Shown piece by piece: positions 1-12,487 of a stretch of 64,000 nucleotides of DNA. Source of the stretch: Calliphora vicina (lineage: Eukaryota; Arthropoda; Insecta; Diptera; Calliphoridae); assembly GCF_958450345.1 (NCBI RefSeq), contig NC_088780.1, positions 112,356,226 to 112,420,225 of the forward strand. Direction: 5' to 3'. Both the position numbers and the translations under genes were made by a program. The stretch's first letter is position 1. Each line of letters starts with the position of its first letter. The notes beneath the pieces were generated by a model that made no database searches, had not been told where the DNA came from, and saw nothing but the letters and a program-made list of their open reading frames with translations.

Positions 1-261
1 AATTTTGATTTGTTGATCAAGTGTGATTTATGTATATTTTTGTTGTTCAAAAATGTTTGAAATTTTTATTTGGAAATTTTTACGCGAAATTGACTGAATT
101 TTTTGAAGCTGATGAAATACTTTAATGTTAATACACGCTTAATAATTTTTAATGATATTTTTTTACATAGCAGATTTTGTTCATTCATCTTGAATGATTG
201 GGCTATTATACAAAAATATTTGAATGCAATTGTAATGCAATTTATTATAAAATATCAAAAA

Positions 262-378
262 AAATTCTGTAAAAAGGCAAAAATTTCCATCATGTAGTAT
301 TTATAAACATGTTCTTATTCTGAATGAAAAAAGTTTGTGAAAAAAAGTCATGTTCGCTTAATAATATTTATAAAAACA
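262..378. repeat. Dispersed repeat, copy 1 (partner at 8685-8808)
   Basis: About 115 bp resembling 8685-8808 in the same orientation, including the shared run ACATGTTCTTATTCTGAATG followed by AAAAAAGTTTG. No coding potential or ends recognised. The rest of 1-261 shows nothing I can name. Confidence 0.6.
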
Positions 379-1312
379 ATCATTCCAATTATGAATTTCT
401 TTTTTGTGTGTATGTAATAATGCTAAATTACTTGCTTCATCACCCACAAAATACATACAGTGAGTGTCACTCAAAATCGTACAACATATTTTTTTTTTAA
501 ATATTATGAAATTATACAGGCAATAATAGGTGATTATATAAAAAATTAAAAGTAATTTTTTTAATTGGAACAAAAAATATGTATTTCAACAAAAAATATA
601 ATAAAACCTCAATTCCTGAAAAAAATATTGATGAAAATTACAAAATATCACAAAATTCATATTTCACTTCTTATATTAAATTTTATATAACACTTATATT
701 AAATTTTAATTAAAACTTTAAAAATTAAAAAAAATTTTAATATTAAATAATCCTGATACTTTGTAGGGTATCCTTAGCTATTTTTTAGTGCCTGTACGAT
801 TTTAAGTGAAGAGTTAATATTCTGGGCACTGACGGTGTTACCCAATTTTTTTATTTGTAGATAAGGGCAATTAAAATTATACCATATTTTCTGATATGTA
901 ATAGCACACACAATATAAAAATAGTATTTTAAAATATTTCCAAAACATCAACTTTCTAAAACTAATGAATAAAATTTTACTACGATGGTGTACGATTTTA
1001 AGTGACATTCACTGTATATTTATGATGCAGAAATATTAAAACGAAAAATATACATATAATTTAAATTTTTTTCTTTATACCACTATCACACTATATACGA
1101 TTAGTAGCCTAAAAAAACACCCTATCGAATCCTGGTAGTGGTACTTCAGAAATAATTTAAGTAGAAAAACTAAAAAAGCATAATTCGAAAATATTTTCAC
1201 ACACATTTTTTTCTTTATTTATTGACAATAATAATTTTCTAGTATAGGGGGCTCACAAAAGTTGGTAGGAAGATTTAGGTTCATATGAAACATGGTTATG
1301 TCAAATTTTATC
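379..1312. other. AT-rich intergenic DNA, nothing recognised
   Basis: Very AT-rich sequence with stop codons in all frames. I see no gene, RNA or bounded repeat. Confidence 0.4.
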
Positions 1313-2449
1313 ACACTGTCCAACAGCATTTTTGGAACAGGATAGCGACCCTATAATTCTGAAAGGGCATGTTGAGTAGAGCATTTTTGTAGAATAAACT
1401 TATAGTTTCATTTTTTGATCGAAGGGAGCAGTATACTGAAAAAAAATGTTGTAAGTTAATATCTAAGAGAATTCTTATGGTCAGAGTTATATAATGGAAT
1501 TTTATGGGGATAATTTTTGTGGAAGATCTTAACCCTTTAGCTCCTCTCAATTTGACCCTTTTTTTGAGAAAATCAAATAAAGTCCTTTCAAAAAGGACAT
1601 GTAAGGATTCAAATATTCTACGAAAATTTTTGCCGGAAAATTCAGCGGGGGTCACCAAAGATACCAAAGTTGTAAGTAAAGCTCATTACGCTTAATTCGC
1701 AATATTACACGCCACCTTGGGTCTCACATTTTTTAAAAAAATTACAAAAAATCTATGATCCGAATGAGCTGATATTTAAAATATAAATAGTCCTAGAGAA
1801 GATCTACAAAAAATATATATACATATGTAAATTATCACTTTTAGGTCAAGAGTTATTTATGTTTATTTATTTATTTTTTTAAAATTGTTCCATCTTCTCT
1901 AGTTTTCTATAGGACTATTTATATTTTAAATATCAGCTCATTCGGATTATAAATAGATTTTTGGCGATTTTTTTAAAAAATGTGAGACCCAAGGTGGCGT
2001 TCAATTTTGCTAATTAAGCGTAAAGTGCTTTATCTACATCTTTGGTGACCCCCACTGAAATTTTCCGGCAAAAATTTTCGTCGAATATTTAAATCCTTAA
2101 ATGTCCTTTTTGAAAGGACTTTTTTTCATTTTTTCGAAAAAATGGTCAAATTGACCCCTAAGGAGAGGAGCTAGAGGGTTAAGATCTTCCACAAAAATGA
2201 TCCCCATGAAAGTTTACAATATAACTCTGACAATAAGAATTCTCTTAGATATTAACTTACAACATTTTTTTCAGTTAGTATACTGCTCCCTTCGATCAAA
2301 AAATGAAAACTTTGACCCACTGTAAAAAAAAATCCGACCAGGTGGACTATAAGTTTATTCTACAAAAATGATCTACTCATCATGGCCTTTCAGAATTATA
2401 GGGTCGCTATTCTGGTCCAATCAAAAAGTCTCAATTTGTTGGACAGTGT
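1313..2449. mobile_element. Long-TIR element 1 (ACACTGTCC family)
   Basis: The segment folds on itself: roughly 1313-1815 pairs with 1905-2449, leaving a loop of about 90 bp. It begins ACACTGTCCAACA and ends TTGGACAGTGT. The two arms share blocks such as CGACCCTATAATTCTGAAAG, the AAGGACAT(G/T) region and CTCATTCGGAT. The extreme ends differ: the left goes on with GCATTTTTGGAAC, the right (reverse complement) with AATTGAGACTTTTTGATTG. No transposase ORF is present; ORFs here are shadows of the repeat. It is a non-autonomous foldback or MITE-like element. A target duplication is not clear (flanks ...TTTTATC and TATTATAAG), so the superfamily is open. Confidence 0.8.
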
Positions 2450-2459
2450 TATTATAAGA

Positions 2460-2880
2460 AATTATGAATGTTTAAGTAACTTTCTGAGGGGACCTTGTAT
2501 GGAGACTAGGGACAACTGTTTTCCGATTTTCACCTTTACTTTAGTATAATTTCAGATTAGTTAGAACTAATTTGTGCAAACATTTTATCAGTATTGCCGC
2601 ATAATCAACATATTTATGACTGATCAAACAGTATTCCGCTGGGACACTTGTATGGGGGTTTGGTGAAATCATGGACCGATTTTGCCCATTTTCAATACCA
2701 AACAATCCAACGGGAGTATTTGTGGAAAATTTCAGCTAGCTAACTCCTTTCGTTTGGGCCCTATCATGTATTCAACAGGCAGTCAGACGGTCGGACAGCT
2801 AGTTCGTCTTAGAATCTTATGAGGACCCAGAATATTTATATTAATGTGCTATATAAAAGTGCTAGAAACAGAATGACAAA
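2460..2880 (+). repeat. GTCY-microsatellite repeat, variant C, fragment
   Basis: Degenerate copy with the phrase 'tttcagctagctaactcc...cctatcatg', a short GTCY-type tract near 2782-2802 and GAATCTTATGAGGACCCAGAATAT after it. The same order occurs at 45040-45262. Repeats with this tetranucleotide core resemble the mini-me/DINE-1 (Helentron-associated) elements of Drosophila; assignment is by structure only. Confidence 0.6.
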
Positions 2881-3226
2881 ATCAATATCAACATCTTTTT
2901 TATCAATTTTGTAAAAAATAAAAAGTAATTAAAATCAAACAACAAAAAAGTCCACAGAAACGGTCAAAAATAAATAAGCAAGTCTTCTATCAAATAAAAT
3001 AGCAGTAAGTAAAATTGTAAAATGCAATATCAAATGAATAACAACAAATTGTTTCATCATTTCATTTTACACAGAACGCAACATGTTCATCTAGCGCACA
3101 CCAATTGCGAAAAATTAAGAGATTCCGAGAAAAATATAAATAAACAAACTTTTAAGAACGATTCTATAAAGTTAAATAAATTATTTTACATTCATTATTA
3201 AGTTATTATTAAACATTCCTTTAGTT

Positions 3227-3510
3227 TGTTGCTATAATTAAAAACATTTTAATTAAGCTAATAACAGATTGAAGCTAAAATTCAATGATTTTTTCGACTT
3301 GAATTTTACAATAATATTAAACAGTATTTCAAAGCATGAATTCAATTATTATTCAACTGTATTTATAGTGTAATGTTTGACTTGAATTCAAGTTTCCTTT
3401 TCACTGTTAAATGCTATTGAAATAATGTGAATTGCTATAACTTAAAACATTTTAATTTAGCTAATTGAAGCTTAAATTCAATTATTTTTTTTGACTTGAA
3501 TTTTACAATA
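3227..3510. repeat. Two-unit tandem duplication, unit 1 and first part of unit 2
   Basis: 3227-3430 (from GCTATAATTAAAAACATTTT through GAATTTTACAATAATATTAAACAG to TGCTATTGAAATAATGTG) is followed by a second similar unit starting at about 3430. The second unit is broken at 3510 by long-TIR element 2 and resumes at 4846-5008. The gap 2881-3226 shows nothing recognisable. Confidence 0.75.
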
Positions 3511-4845
3511 ACACTGTCCAACAAATTGAGACTTTTTGATTGTAACAGAATGCGACCCTATAATTCTGAAAGGGCATTTTGTGCTGTTCAAAAGGGAGCA
3601 AGGTTTACGGAACTTCTGATGAATAAATACATGCTCTTTGTATAAGTAATTGGTATTAGTGAAAACCCTAGGACTTGAGGATTAACAGTTTAGTAAAAGG
3701 AAATAATTTTATTAATTTTTCGCACGTCAATGGCATTATAATTGTTGACATTTTTTATTTTCAAATATGTATCAAAATTCTTAAAATGGGGAAAATGTGT
3801 TTTTTTTAGAAAAGTTCCAACTGTGACGTTAATTACCGTGTGGTAGTAAAATAACTTTGTGCGTAATAAGATATAGTGTTATATAAACGTGGAGCTTTTT
3901 CGAGGATCGGTGCTCTGCCTTTTTAAAATTTTTTACTCAAACCTAAATTTTTTTTTAAATTGACAATGTTTTGATAGCTCTAGGGGCGACTAGGTCTGCT
4001 TAAGTGAGCCAAGTTTTACTTTACATGCTTTCGCTTTAGGTTTTCTTTTCGGATCATATACAAACTATATAGTCCCGAAGAAAATTTTTTTCTACAAAAG
4101 AAATAATATAGCGACATTTTTGGGAAAAATTGTAAAAAATACAGCCATTTTTACATGTTCCTACTTTGGATAGGTGTAACCTTTTATAGGGACGAGATAA
4201 CTGTTAGCAAATTGTTTTGATTTGATTGAGAATTTTATAGCAAAATTAGCTGATATTTTAAAAAACAAATCGAACCTAAATAAACAAAAAAAGAACGAGC
4301 AGAATTAAAATAAAGAAATAAACCTAAATATCTCTTGAACTAAAATAGATAACTTACATATGTATGCCTTCTTTTTTGTATATCTCCTTAAGGACTATTT
4401 CTATTTTAAATTTCAGTTCATTCGGATCATACAAGGATTTTTGGCGATTTTTTTCAAAAATGTGTGTGGGGTCTTTAGTGACCACTAATGAAATTTTCCG
4501 ACAAAAATTTTCGTAGAATATTTTAATCCTTAAATGTCCTTTTTGAAAGAACTTTTTTGATTTTCTCCAAAAAAGGGTCAAATTGACCACAAAAGAGAAG
4601 AGGGTTAAGATTTTACACAACATTTATCTGCTTAAAATTCCACAATTAACACTGACAATAAGAATGCTCGCTGGCATTAACTTATATCATTTTTTGCAGT
4701 TAGTATAATTCTCTCTTCGATCAAAACATTAAAACTTTAAAAAAGTGGGTCAAAGTAAGTTTATTCTACAAAAATTATCTACTCAAAATGCTCTTTCAGA
4801 ATTGTAGGGTCGCTATTGTGTTCCAAAAATGCTGTTGGACAGTGT
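3511..4845. mobile_element. Long-TIR element 2 (ACACTGTCC family)
   Basis: Starts ACACTGTCCAACAAATTGAG and ends GCTGTTGGACAGTGT. Its right arm (about 4360-4845) is homologous to the right arm region 1905-2449 of element 1; only about 80 bp of the left arm remains. The interior 3690-4090 is absent from element 1 but is related to 15400-15776. The arm-specific ends are swapped relative to element 1, so the two lie in opposite orientation. It interrupts a tandem duplication, so the uninterrupted first unit (GAATTTTACAATAATATTAAACAG) gives a natural empty site. No intact transposase. Confidence 0.8.
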
Positions 4846-5008
4846 AATTAAAGGTATGAATTAAACAGTATTTCAAAGCATGAATTCAATTATTATTCCG
4901 TAGTGAATTTCATTGTAATTCAAGGCCTGAATTCAACTGTATTTACCTGTAATGTTAGACATGAATTTAAGTTTCCTTTTCACTGTTAAATGCAATTGAA
5001 ATAATGTA
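4846..5008. repeat. Second tandem unit, continuation
   Basis: Continues the unit interrupted at 3510: TTAAACAGTATTTCAAAGCA, GAATTCAATTATTATTC, TTTCCTTTTCACTGTTAAATG and ATTGAAATAATG match 3315-3436 in order. About 35 bp of extra sequence sits in the middle of this copy. Confidence 0.7.
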
Positions 5009-5039
5009 TGATACAATTGTAGTTTATCCCTTGAAATGT

Positions 5040-5170
5040 TGAAATCCATTTGTGTAACCTTGACTTCAATAGCATGTCCAGTAAAAAGAAATTCAAGTAC
5101 ATTAGAGTGTTAATATCAAGCCTTGACTTATAGTTGTAAACCAGGTTGAAAAAAACATTTGAATTCAAGC
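5040..5170. repeat. Fragment related to the 'CCAGTAAAAAG' repeat
   Basis: Shares short blocks (CTTCAATAGCAT, TCCAGTAAAAAG, TTCAAGCCTTGA) with 8811-8965 and 56406-56580, but rearranged. Remote member; weak call. Confidence 0.35.
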
Positions 5171-5589
5171 TTTAAAATACATTGTTATGCAATGAATTAA
5201 AATTTTAATTTTCGATAAATTTTATTCAAATTAGAAGCGAATAAAGAAAACATAAGGTACACATAAACGTTAATACATAAATGTAAAATATTTCCACAGA
5301 TCTTGCACTTTAATCTCACTGACTGTTGTCCGCAAAATTGTGATCATAACTATATACTTGAAACAGTTATTAAGATTAATTAAGTAAATGCGTTGAAACA
5401 AATTTAGAAATAATATCTTACATAACTGATAAAGGCTTCCCAAAAGAAACTGCTAAAGTAGAGTCATATGGTAACCAAGAATATTTAGCAAAATTTTACA
5501 ATATTAACTCTTCAGAACCCAATGGGCTAGAGTCTATAGGCAGGCAGGAATTGGCAATTTTATTTTTATTATTATTATCATGCAACGCT

Positions 5590-6218
5590 TTTATGTTTCA
5601 TCTCCGAAAATATGTATGGGTCGATTTAGAAATTGATATTGGAAAAAAATTTATTTTTTTTGTAGTTTTTGCATTCTTTGGAAAAAAAAATGTTCGAATT
5701 GTTTTTTGAATTTTTTTTTAAAAAATTTAAAATTTTTTTTTTAATTTTTTCTATTTTTTTAATATGTAGGAAAAAAACATTTGGTTTAAAAAAAATTCGG
5801 GTTAAAAAATATTTTTCCGATTTTGACCTATTGTAGGCAAATAAATGCCTTTGAAATATCTATCATTAGATATCCACATTGTCTATATTAATGACTTAGT
5901 AATCCAGATATAGGTCAAAAATAGGTCAAAAAAAGAGGTTGTCCTGGTTTTTTTCCTCATATCTCAGCCATTTGAGGACCGATTTTGCTGATTTTAAATA
6001 GAAAACTTCTCGAAAGCATGTCTGACAGAATTTTTGAAGACCGAAGATATCTGGGGTTTTCGGAAAATTGATTTCAACAGACAGACAGACGGGCGGACAT
6101 GGCTTAATCCACTCCGCTATCTATAAGGATCCAGAATATATGTATATTCTTTATAGGGTCGGAAATGAAAAATGTAGAAATTACAAACGGAATGACCCTT
6201 CTCACGAAGAAAAATTTA
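5590..6218 (+). repeat. GTCY-microsatellite repeat, variant A
   Basis: Matches 49370-49985 in order: a poly-T/A rich stretch, GATTTTGACC(C/T)ATTGTAGG, ATATCTATCATTAGATATCC, CATATCTCAGCCATTTG, CCGATTTTGCTGATTTTAAA, a CAGACAGACAGACGG tract at about 6078, then GACATGGCTTAATC, CGCTATCTATAA, GATCCAGAATAT and ACAAACGGAATGAC. The 5' hairpin end seen in 49258-50029 is missing. No protein encoded. By architecture a mini-me/DINE-1-like non-autonomous element. Confidence 0.7.
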
Positions 6219-6799
6219 ATATTTGGGCGCCTCAAAAATGGTTTTTTTGATATGTCGCACAGAGGGATTTTGGTGTCAAAAAGTCAATTTTTCAAACACT
6301 TAATTTCAAAAATCAAATGATGCAGTTTTGTAGATAAATGTTTAAAGATGAAATGTACACTGATAGTATTAAGAATTTTTTTTTTTTTTTTTTTTAAAAA
6401 AATTAAGTAAAGTCCATGCAAGGGTGTTAAGCAAAAATTTACTTATATTTTCACGAAATTCAGTGGTTTATTTATGTATAATTTTCCTAATAATACCATT
6501 TAACTTTAACATATTCGAAAAATATAGCATTTCTCCATAAATACAAAAAAAAATTATGGGGATATCATAAACCGTTAAGAAGATATGGACATATTTATAA
6601 GCTTCTAAAAATTATTTTATTTTTGATTTTCCATGGAGAAAAAAAATGTTGCCCCACTTTCCCCCAAGCTGTTTTTTTAATAAAATGAAAGGTGGGATTT
6701 TCTTGTTTCGACAAAAAGAAAAAATAGTTTTCGGAAGTTTTCGGAACAGGATGAAAACTTCATATTTTTTGTCGAATAATAAACGAAATATCAAAAAAA

Positions 6800-7300
6800 T
6801 TCTTATCTATGTATGGGTTTCGTGGGCGTGACCGATTTAATTGAAACTCGGCATGCGTTCCTTTTTTGTATCAATAAATGTATGTACTAAATTTCTCAAT
6901 TTGGATTGTATGGGCAGTGGGCGTGGTCGATTTTGATAAAATTTAATTTGATCAAAAATGTATTGCATTTGGATTGTATGGGCGGTATGCGGTGGGCATG
7001 GCCGATTTTAATAAAACTTATTATACGTTCTTCTTTTGTTTCAGAAATTATATGTAACAAATTTCTAGACTTTTACTTGGTTAGAAAATTTATTTATTTA
7101 TTTTATGCGAAAAAATCTATTTGGATTGTATGGCCAGTGGGCGTTGGGCGTGGTCGATTTTGGTAAAATTTAATTTTTTTCTCAGTTTGGTCCATATAAT
7201 TATCGCTACCAAATTTCAGCGCTCTACGACCACTCCTTATAATTTTTGCAAAAAAATGTATGAAGCCATCCCTCTGTGTGTCGTAGTGGAAATTTTTTTT
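6800..7300 (+). repeat. Degenerate tandem repeat, GGGCGTGG units
   Basis: Four imperfect units built on 'GG(G)CGTG(G/A)(T/C)CGATTT' preceded by TTTGGATTGTATGG(G/C)C, at about 6828, 6918, 6990 and 7148. Related phrases occur inverted at 54845-55100 and in looser form in 40140-40880. Overlapping ORFs on both strands change frame from unit to unit and are not genes. 6260-6800 shows nothing nameable. Confidence 0.55.
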
Positions 7301-8684
7301 CCTCATGCCAAAAGCTACAGAAAAATCTATGGCACAATATGACAAATATCGAAAATGATTTTTTTGATATGTCTTAGTGGAGCCTAATGTACATATTTAA
7401 GTATTTTTCAAATTATTCTCCATTCTAAATTTAGCTTTTTCCCTATTTTTGTTAGGAATGATCTTCTGTTTTTTCTTAAAGTTTTTTATTTGTTTGACAA
7501 GAAAGTTTGAACAAAATTTCAAAAGTTTTTAATTAGTTTAACTTGAAAAATATTTGATAAAAGGCTGAAATTTTAACTGAACTCAAATTCAATTTGTTCA
7601 ATGGATAATAAGTAATAGCACAATAACAAGTTAAATTTATTACTAAAGGTACGGTCACACACAGCTAATATTTGACGTTTATCGTCAAATATTTCATTGC
7701 CTGAATCTGACCACAAATAAAATTTAGATCAAACAACAAAACAGATGATTTTAGTCAAACAAAATTATTTGTCGGCAAACAAAATATTTTCTTAATGTGA
7801 ACAAAGTGTGACCACTAGCTACATAAATACCTAAAAAATATATAATTTGATCTTGCAAATATTTTTAAGGTTAAAGCACTTATTTCGAATTGTAAAGTAA
7901 TCATTTTATTAGAGATTTATTGAATTTTGTTATCATATATTGAATTTAATTTTTCACTTTTTGTTTGACCAAACTGCTGCGAAAAAGAATCAGTAAATAT
8001 ATTTGCCGTGTGGTCACACTATATCAAACACTTTCATAAAATAATTGTTTGATCAAATAGAAAAAAACAGAAAATTATTTGCTCAGCATGGCGGAAAAAT
8101 AAGAGGAGATTATTTAAATATTTTTCGTACTAAATTAAAGACACAAATTCACTATTTTTTTTTTAAACATAAATACATATTCAATATTTCTTGAATATTT
8201 GTTATTTAAATTATTTTCACTAAATAATTGCATCAATAAATGAAGTCTTCTTCTTCACATAAAAGTCATTCAGCCTAGGATGACATACTGGGAGAAAAAC
8301 TAATTGAAGACATGAAGTCTATGTTGCGATTTTTGCAATTTTATGCGATTTATATTTTTATACGTTTAACATAGTCTGATGTTTGATTATTTTTTATTTA
8401 TACATGGAGATTGTCTATTTTCAAAATTTAAAATTGCTCATATGTACATATGGAATATTAACTGAAATTTTATACAGATTGAATTTAAAATCAAAGAAAA
8501 TTTTACATAAATAGTATGAATTGATTGTAATTAAAAAATAATTCTTAAACAGTATGATCTGTTTAATTTTTTTTTTACTGCAGAAGAAGAATATGTCTAA
8601 TAGCATTTTTCAATTTTCTGATTTTAGTATCATACAAAAATTTTTATTATAAATTTTTAGATAATGCGATTGAATTGGAATTAA

Positions 8685-8808
8685 TTAAAAATTTATGTAA
8701 AAAAGGTAAACATTTCCATAAAATTTAACAATATTTGTGAACATGTTCTTATTCTGAATGAAAAAAGTTTGGAAAAAGTCGTGTTCGATTAATAATATGT
8801 ATTAAAAA
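8685..8808. repeat. Dispersed repeat, copy 2 (partner at 262-378)
   Basis: Same orientation as 262-378; shares ACATGTTCTTATTCTGAATG and AATAATAT near the end. Abuts the repeat at 8811. Confidence 0.6.
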
Positions 8809-8810
8809 AC

Positions 8811-8965
8811 CAATAAGCATTTTTACTGGAATTCAAGTTGATAGCAAGTGTAATTCAAGCCTTGAGTTATAGTCAAGCAATTGAATTACAGTTGTATTAC
8901 ACTTTATTTCAATAGCATTCTCCAGTAAAAAGGAAACATAAATTCAAGCCATATGTTTTTTGTTT
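8811..8965. repeat. 'CCAGTAAAAAG' repeat, copy 1
   Basis: Colinear with 56406-56580: CAATAA(G/A)CATTTT, CTGGAATTC, AAGTGTAATTC, GTCAAGCAATT, ATTCTCCAGTAAAAAGGAA, CATAAATTCAAGCCA, ATGTTTTTT. Not coding; ends unknown. Confidence 0.65.
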
Positions 8966-9886
8966 GAAAAATATTTAATATTTCAAATATTTTTCAAGTA
9001 TAAAACATGATTACATTTCCATTCAATTTCAATTATGAATTGTGATAGTAATATAATTTAATAAATAAACATTTAATAATTATATTATTAAATTGTTCAA
9101 GCTTGTGTTCTTTTCGCGATTTGTTTTCATTATTTAGCGATTTTTAATTTAAGATATAGCAACACTACTTTTGCGATAACACATGATGCAACAGCTGTTA
9201 TTTGACACTGTTTGATCTTGCAAATGAATTGCAAGATCAAATAAAAAAATACCCAAAATGCAGGAAAATATTTGCTGTTTAGTGGTCACACATTGGTCAC
9301 ATTACAAGAATGTTTTCATATTGGCAAATAAATTTGTTTGACCAAATTCAGCTGTTTTCTTGTTTGCAGTGCAAAAATATATTGTGTTCAAACTAGAAAC
9401 ATAAAATATTTGACGCTTAAATAAAAGTACTGAAATTTCATAATTCTTTCAAATGTAAAGCAAAATCTGGTAATATTTTACTTTCTAGAAATGTCTTTTT
9501 TATTGATGAAAGAAATTAAAGTTGTTTTGCAGCTTTATTTGATAATTATTTAGAACAAATATTACCATAAATGTGACCACAAGTCAAATATATTTTCCCC
9601 TTTGTGTGTTTGATAGTATTTCGGTGTAGTTTGATTAAACAAATATGGCAAATAAATGTGTACAGTGTGAACACAAAATCAACCCATGAATTATTTGATG
9701 TAGTTTTGATCAAACACATGAAACATCTTGTGTCAAATAATTTGCGTAGTCTGACCCTACCTTAAGATACATATATGCAATTGAAAAAAGTTTTCCTGAA
9801 TTCCAAGAAATACCAAATAATGGTTATAAATACATAGTTACCCTATGTAAATAACTGAACTTGTTTGTATTAAAATTTCCTTAAGG

Positions 9887-10381
9887 TACCCAGCAGTAAG
9901 AAAGTAGTTAATATATCCCTTATAGACAGTAATTATCACTAATGTCCTATCACTTGGCTGACTCCAATTTATATATTTTGGGTTATTTGACACGTATGTG
10001 CTCTTTGTAGTACAGAATACATCCAAGGTGATATCCTTTGTACCATAGCGTAAAGTCAGTAGTCACTTTAGTGTCTCTTAGTAACCTATAGTAACTACCA
10101 GAAGCAATATATTGGAGAGCTGTCGAAGGAGGTTTGCTTAAAATAAATTGTTTATTGGACTGTCTATGATATGTCCTTTTAGCTGACTATTTAAGGTCAA
10201 TTAGCACCCGTACATGTTAAAGTAAGTAGTTAAGTAACTGATCAAGTAACTAGTTATGTAGCTAGTAAGGAAACTGCAATATGTAACCAGTTTGTGAATA
10301 AAATGCGTTGACTACTATTGAAGTAACTAGCTCAGACCTTAAAATCACTAGTTCGGGACTGTCTCCTAGAACTGCTGGGTA
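9887..10381. mobile_element. MITE with TACCCAGCAGT termini
   Basis: Begins TACCCAGCAGT and ends ACTGCTGGGTA, a perfect 11-bp inverted repeat, 495 bp apart. TTAA occurs close to both ends (9881-9884, two bases away on the left, and directly after on the right). Interior contains many GTAACTAG/GTAAGTAG-like words. Related ends occur at 27068-27467, and an internal segment at 47221-47373. No coding capacity. Confidence 0.65.
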
Positions 10382-10385
10382 TTAA

Positions 10386-11687
10386 CAGGCGACAATACTG
10401 TATATTTGTCATAAACTTATGTATGATAATACAAGGTCATCGTCTAAACAAAAATTGTATCAGATTTTCAAATATTACAAATGATTTGTTAGAATTATTT
10501 CATAAAAGCAATCCAAACACTTTTTATTTTCATATGTATCGGATATGTGAAGAAAACATAGAGAAAAAATACAATTTGCCAGAAATGTATTTTTCAAAAT
10601 AATTTCTTGTCAACTCGAATGTACATATAATTATATTTTAATTTTGAAAAGTATTAATACACACTATTATCGTCTGTAGCTACCTTTAGTAATAGTTGAT
10701 ATTTGGGTTAATGAGCAAAGAAGTTCAGTCCTTTTAGAAATTAAATTATGTATGTTGCCACAGTGATACACAACCAATTATTAAGGGATAAAAGTCAAAC
10801 AAATTTACATTTTACTTGTTTAAAGCAAACCCAATAAAATATTCCAAAACCAATCAATGAATTGCTGCAACCTTTTATATTTTCCCCAAACAAGAAAACT
10901 TTAAAAACTGACCTTTTTTTACCAATTATTTTTTTAACACAGAAATCAATAAATGTCAATTTCTTTTTTTTTTTGTTGTTGCTTTAAACAACAACTTTGA
11001 CATTAACATCATACACATTAAAAAGTTTCTAAATTATACAACCCCACCTAAAATAAATGTAGAAAAAAAAACGGAAATGAAAAAACTTAAATTAATTTCA
11101 ACCGGCAAACACTTTGACAACCATAAAGTAGCCAATTGGCAATAATAAATTTTATAAAGCAACCAACAAATATTGGCAGTAACAACTAAATTTAAACCCT
11201 AAAGTCAAGAAAATTTAAAGTAGCACTGAAAAAAGAAAACATTTGTTTATCATACAATTGAAAGTCAACAAATCGGAGATGAAAATTGGATTTTATTTAT
11301 TTCACTTAAGCACAGGAAAATAAAAGCACAATAAAAAAAATTGAAGACTTAGCAAGATTCCGAAGTTTCCCTAAAGAGGAAGCATTCATACAGAAACATG
11401 CCTCATAATACGTGTTTGTTATACCTCCAACTTCCTTTCTTCTCTTCGGTGACCACATATGATATTTATGAAATGTTTTTTTGCACCTTTTAAAGTGCTT
11501 ATGATGGCATTTTTTATTAAAATCTGAATTCGTTTCTTCCTGACTGCCTACAGCCAGCATTTCAATACAAATACAAGTGCTATGTGGTGGTGTGAATAAG
11601 AACATTTTGCTTTTCCAAACACGTACCATCATTTACACAACCTGATTTCCCTCAAATAAGAGACCAAGTAATTGTAGACTTACTTAT
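10386..11687. other. Intergenic, one dispersed-repeat fragment
   Basis: 10430-10660 shares CATCGTCTAAACAAAA and nearby words with 54625-54760. The rest is AT-rich and low in recognised repeats, with a TTGTTGTTGCTTTAAACAACAAC-type short palindrome around 10975-10998. An antisense ORF (108 codons at 11306-11632) has no recognisable domain and no splice context, and is not called a gene. Confidence 0.4.
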
Positions 11688-12487
11688 ATAAGTAGCAGTG
11701 TTGCCACCAAGACAATTATAAACTACACATGCCTCATGCCTAAATTACACATACGAGAAAAAATTACACATGTAAATAAATTTTCGTGATGTCATGATTA
11801 TAAAAGGTTTGTCACAGTAGACTCTGGGGTGTTTGGACCAAATACGATCACTTTATTGTCAATGGACAATTTTCACTTGTGGTGATTTTAATTTATCCAG
11901 GATATATTGGATTTTTTAGTGAACTTTTCTAATTTAATGAATTCTTCAGATCAGTCAAATATGTCAATCCCAAATACGCCTTTAACAATTATTAATCAAT
12001 GTCCTTTGGAAATTGTTACATTTCTATTAAAAATTTAACAATATTTAAAAATAGCACACTGTTTGCTTTCGCATTTTAATTTATTCCTAATTTATATTAA
12101 GTGCTTTGAAATCAGTTTTGTTTTCAGTTTCAAAGATAAATATTTTTTACTATTTGTTTAAAAATTATAGCTCTGATCATTTTCCTTACCAGTAAATACT
12201 TTACCATAAAATCTTGTAACGTTTATATTTTTAAAATTTGTAGTTATAAATTTGAAATTAAGCTTCCAAAATAGTAAGTCAATTTTAATGTTTATTATTT
12301 AAAACACAAGCCAGAAACCAGACAGGCAATAGCATAAACTCAAAATAGTTCTTACGGGTATAAAAAATAACAGGAAACAATTTGTAAATAAATTTTTCTC
12401 ACACAAATTCCTACGTTCTTGTTTTTTTCTCTTAAGATTGGCTAACGTTACCCCGAAATAACTGCCGATATAATAGTTCGATTTTGG

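Larger units (their letters stand above)
7646..9763. mobile_element. Probable composite TIR element (AAGGTACGGTCACAC ends)
   Basis: Left end AAGGTACGGTCACAC and right end GTCTGACCCTACCTT are inverted repeats. Inside both ends run related motifs: TATTTGAC, GATCAAAC, TGTGAACA and GGTCACA. The middle (8666-8980) holds two other dispersed repeats, so it is a patchwork. No transposase ORF. Flanks read TAAA (left) and TTAA (right), hinting at but not proving a TTAA-type target; superfamily unassigned. Confidence 0.5.

Noticed and set aside
1311..1695. ORFs of 118 (-) and 63 (+) codons
   Set aside because: Both lie within an arm of the long-TIR element and are not conserved as frames in the other arm or at 4354-4623.
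11306..11632. 108-codon antisense ORF as a gene
   Set aside because: No recognisable domain, no promoter or splice context, and a length expected by chance here; could be revisited with RNA data.
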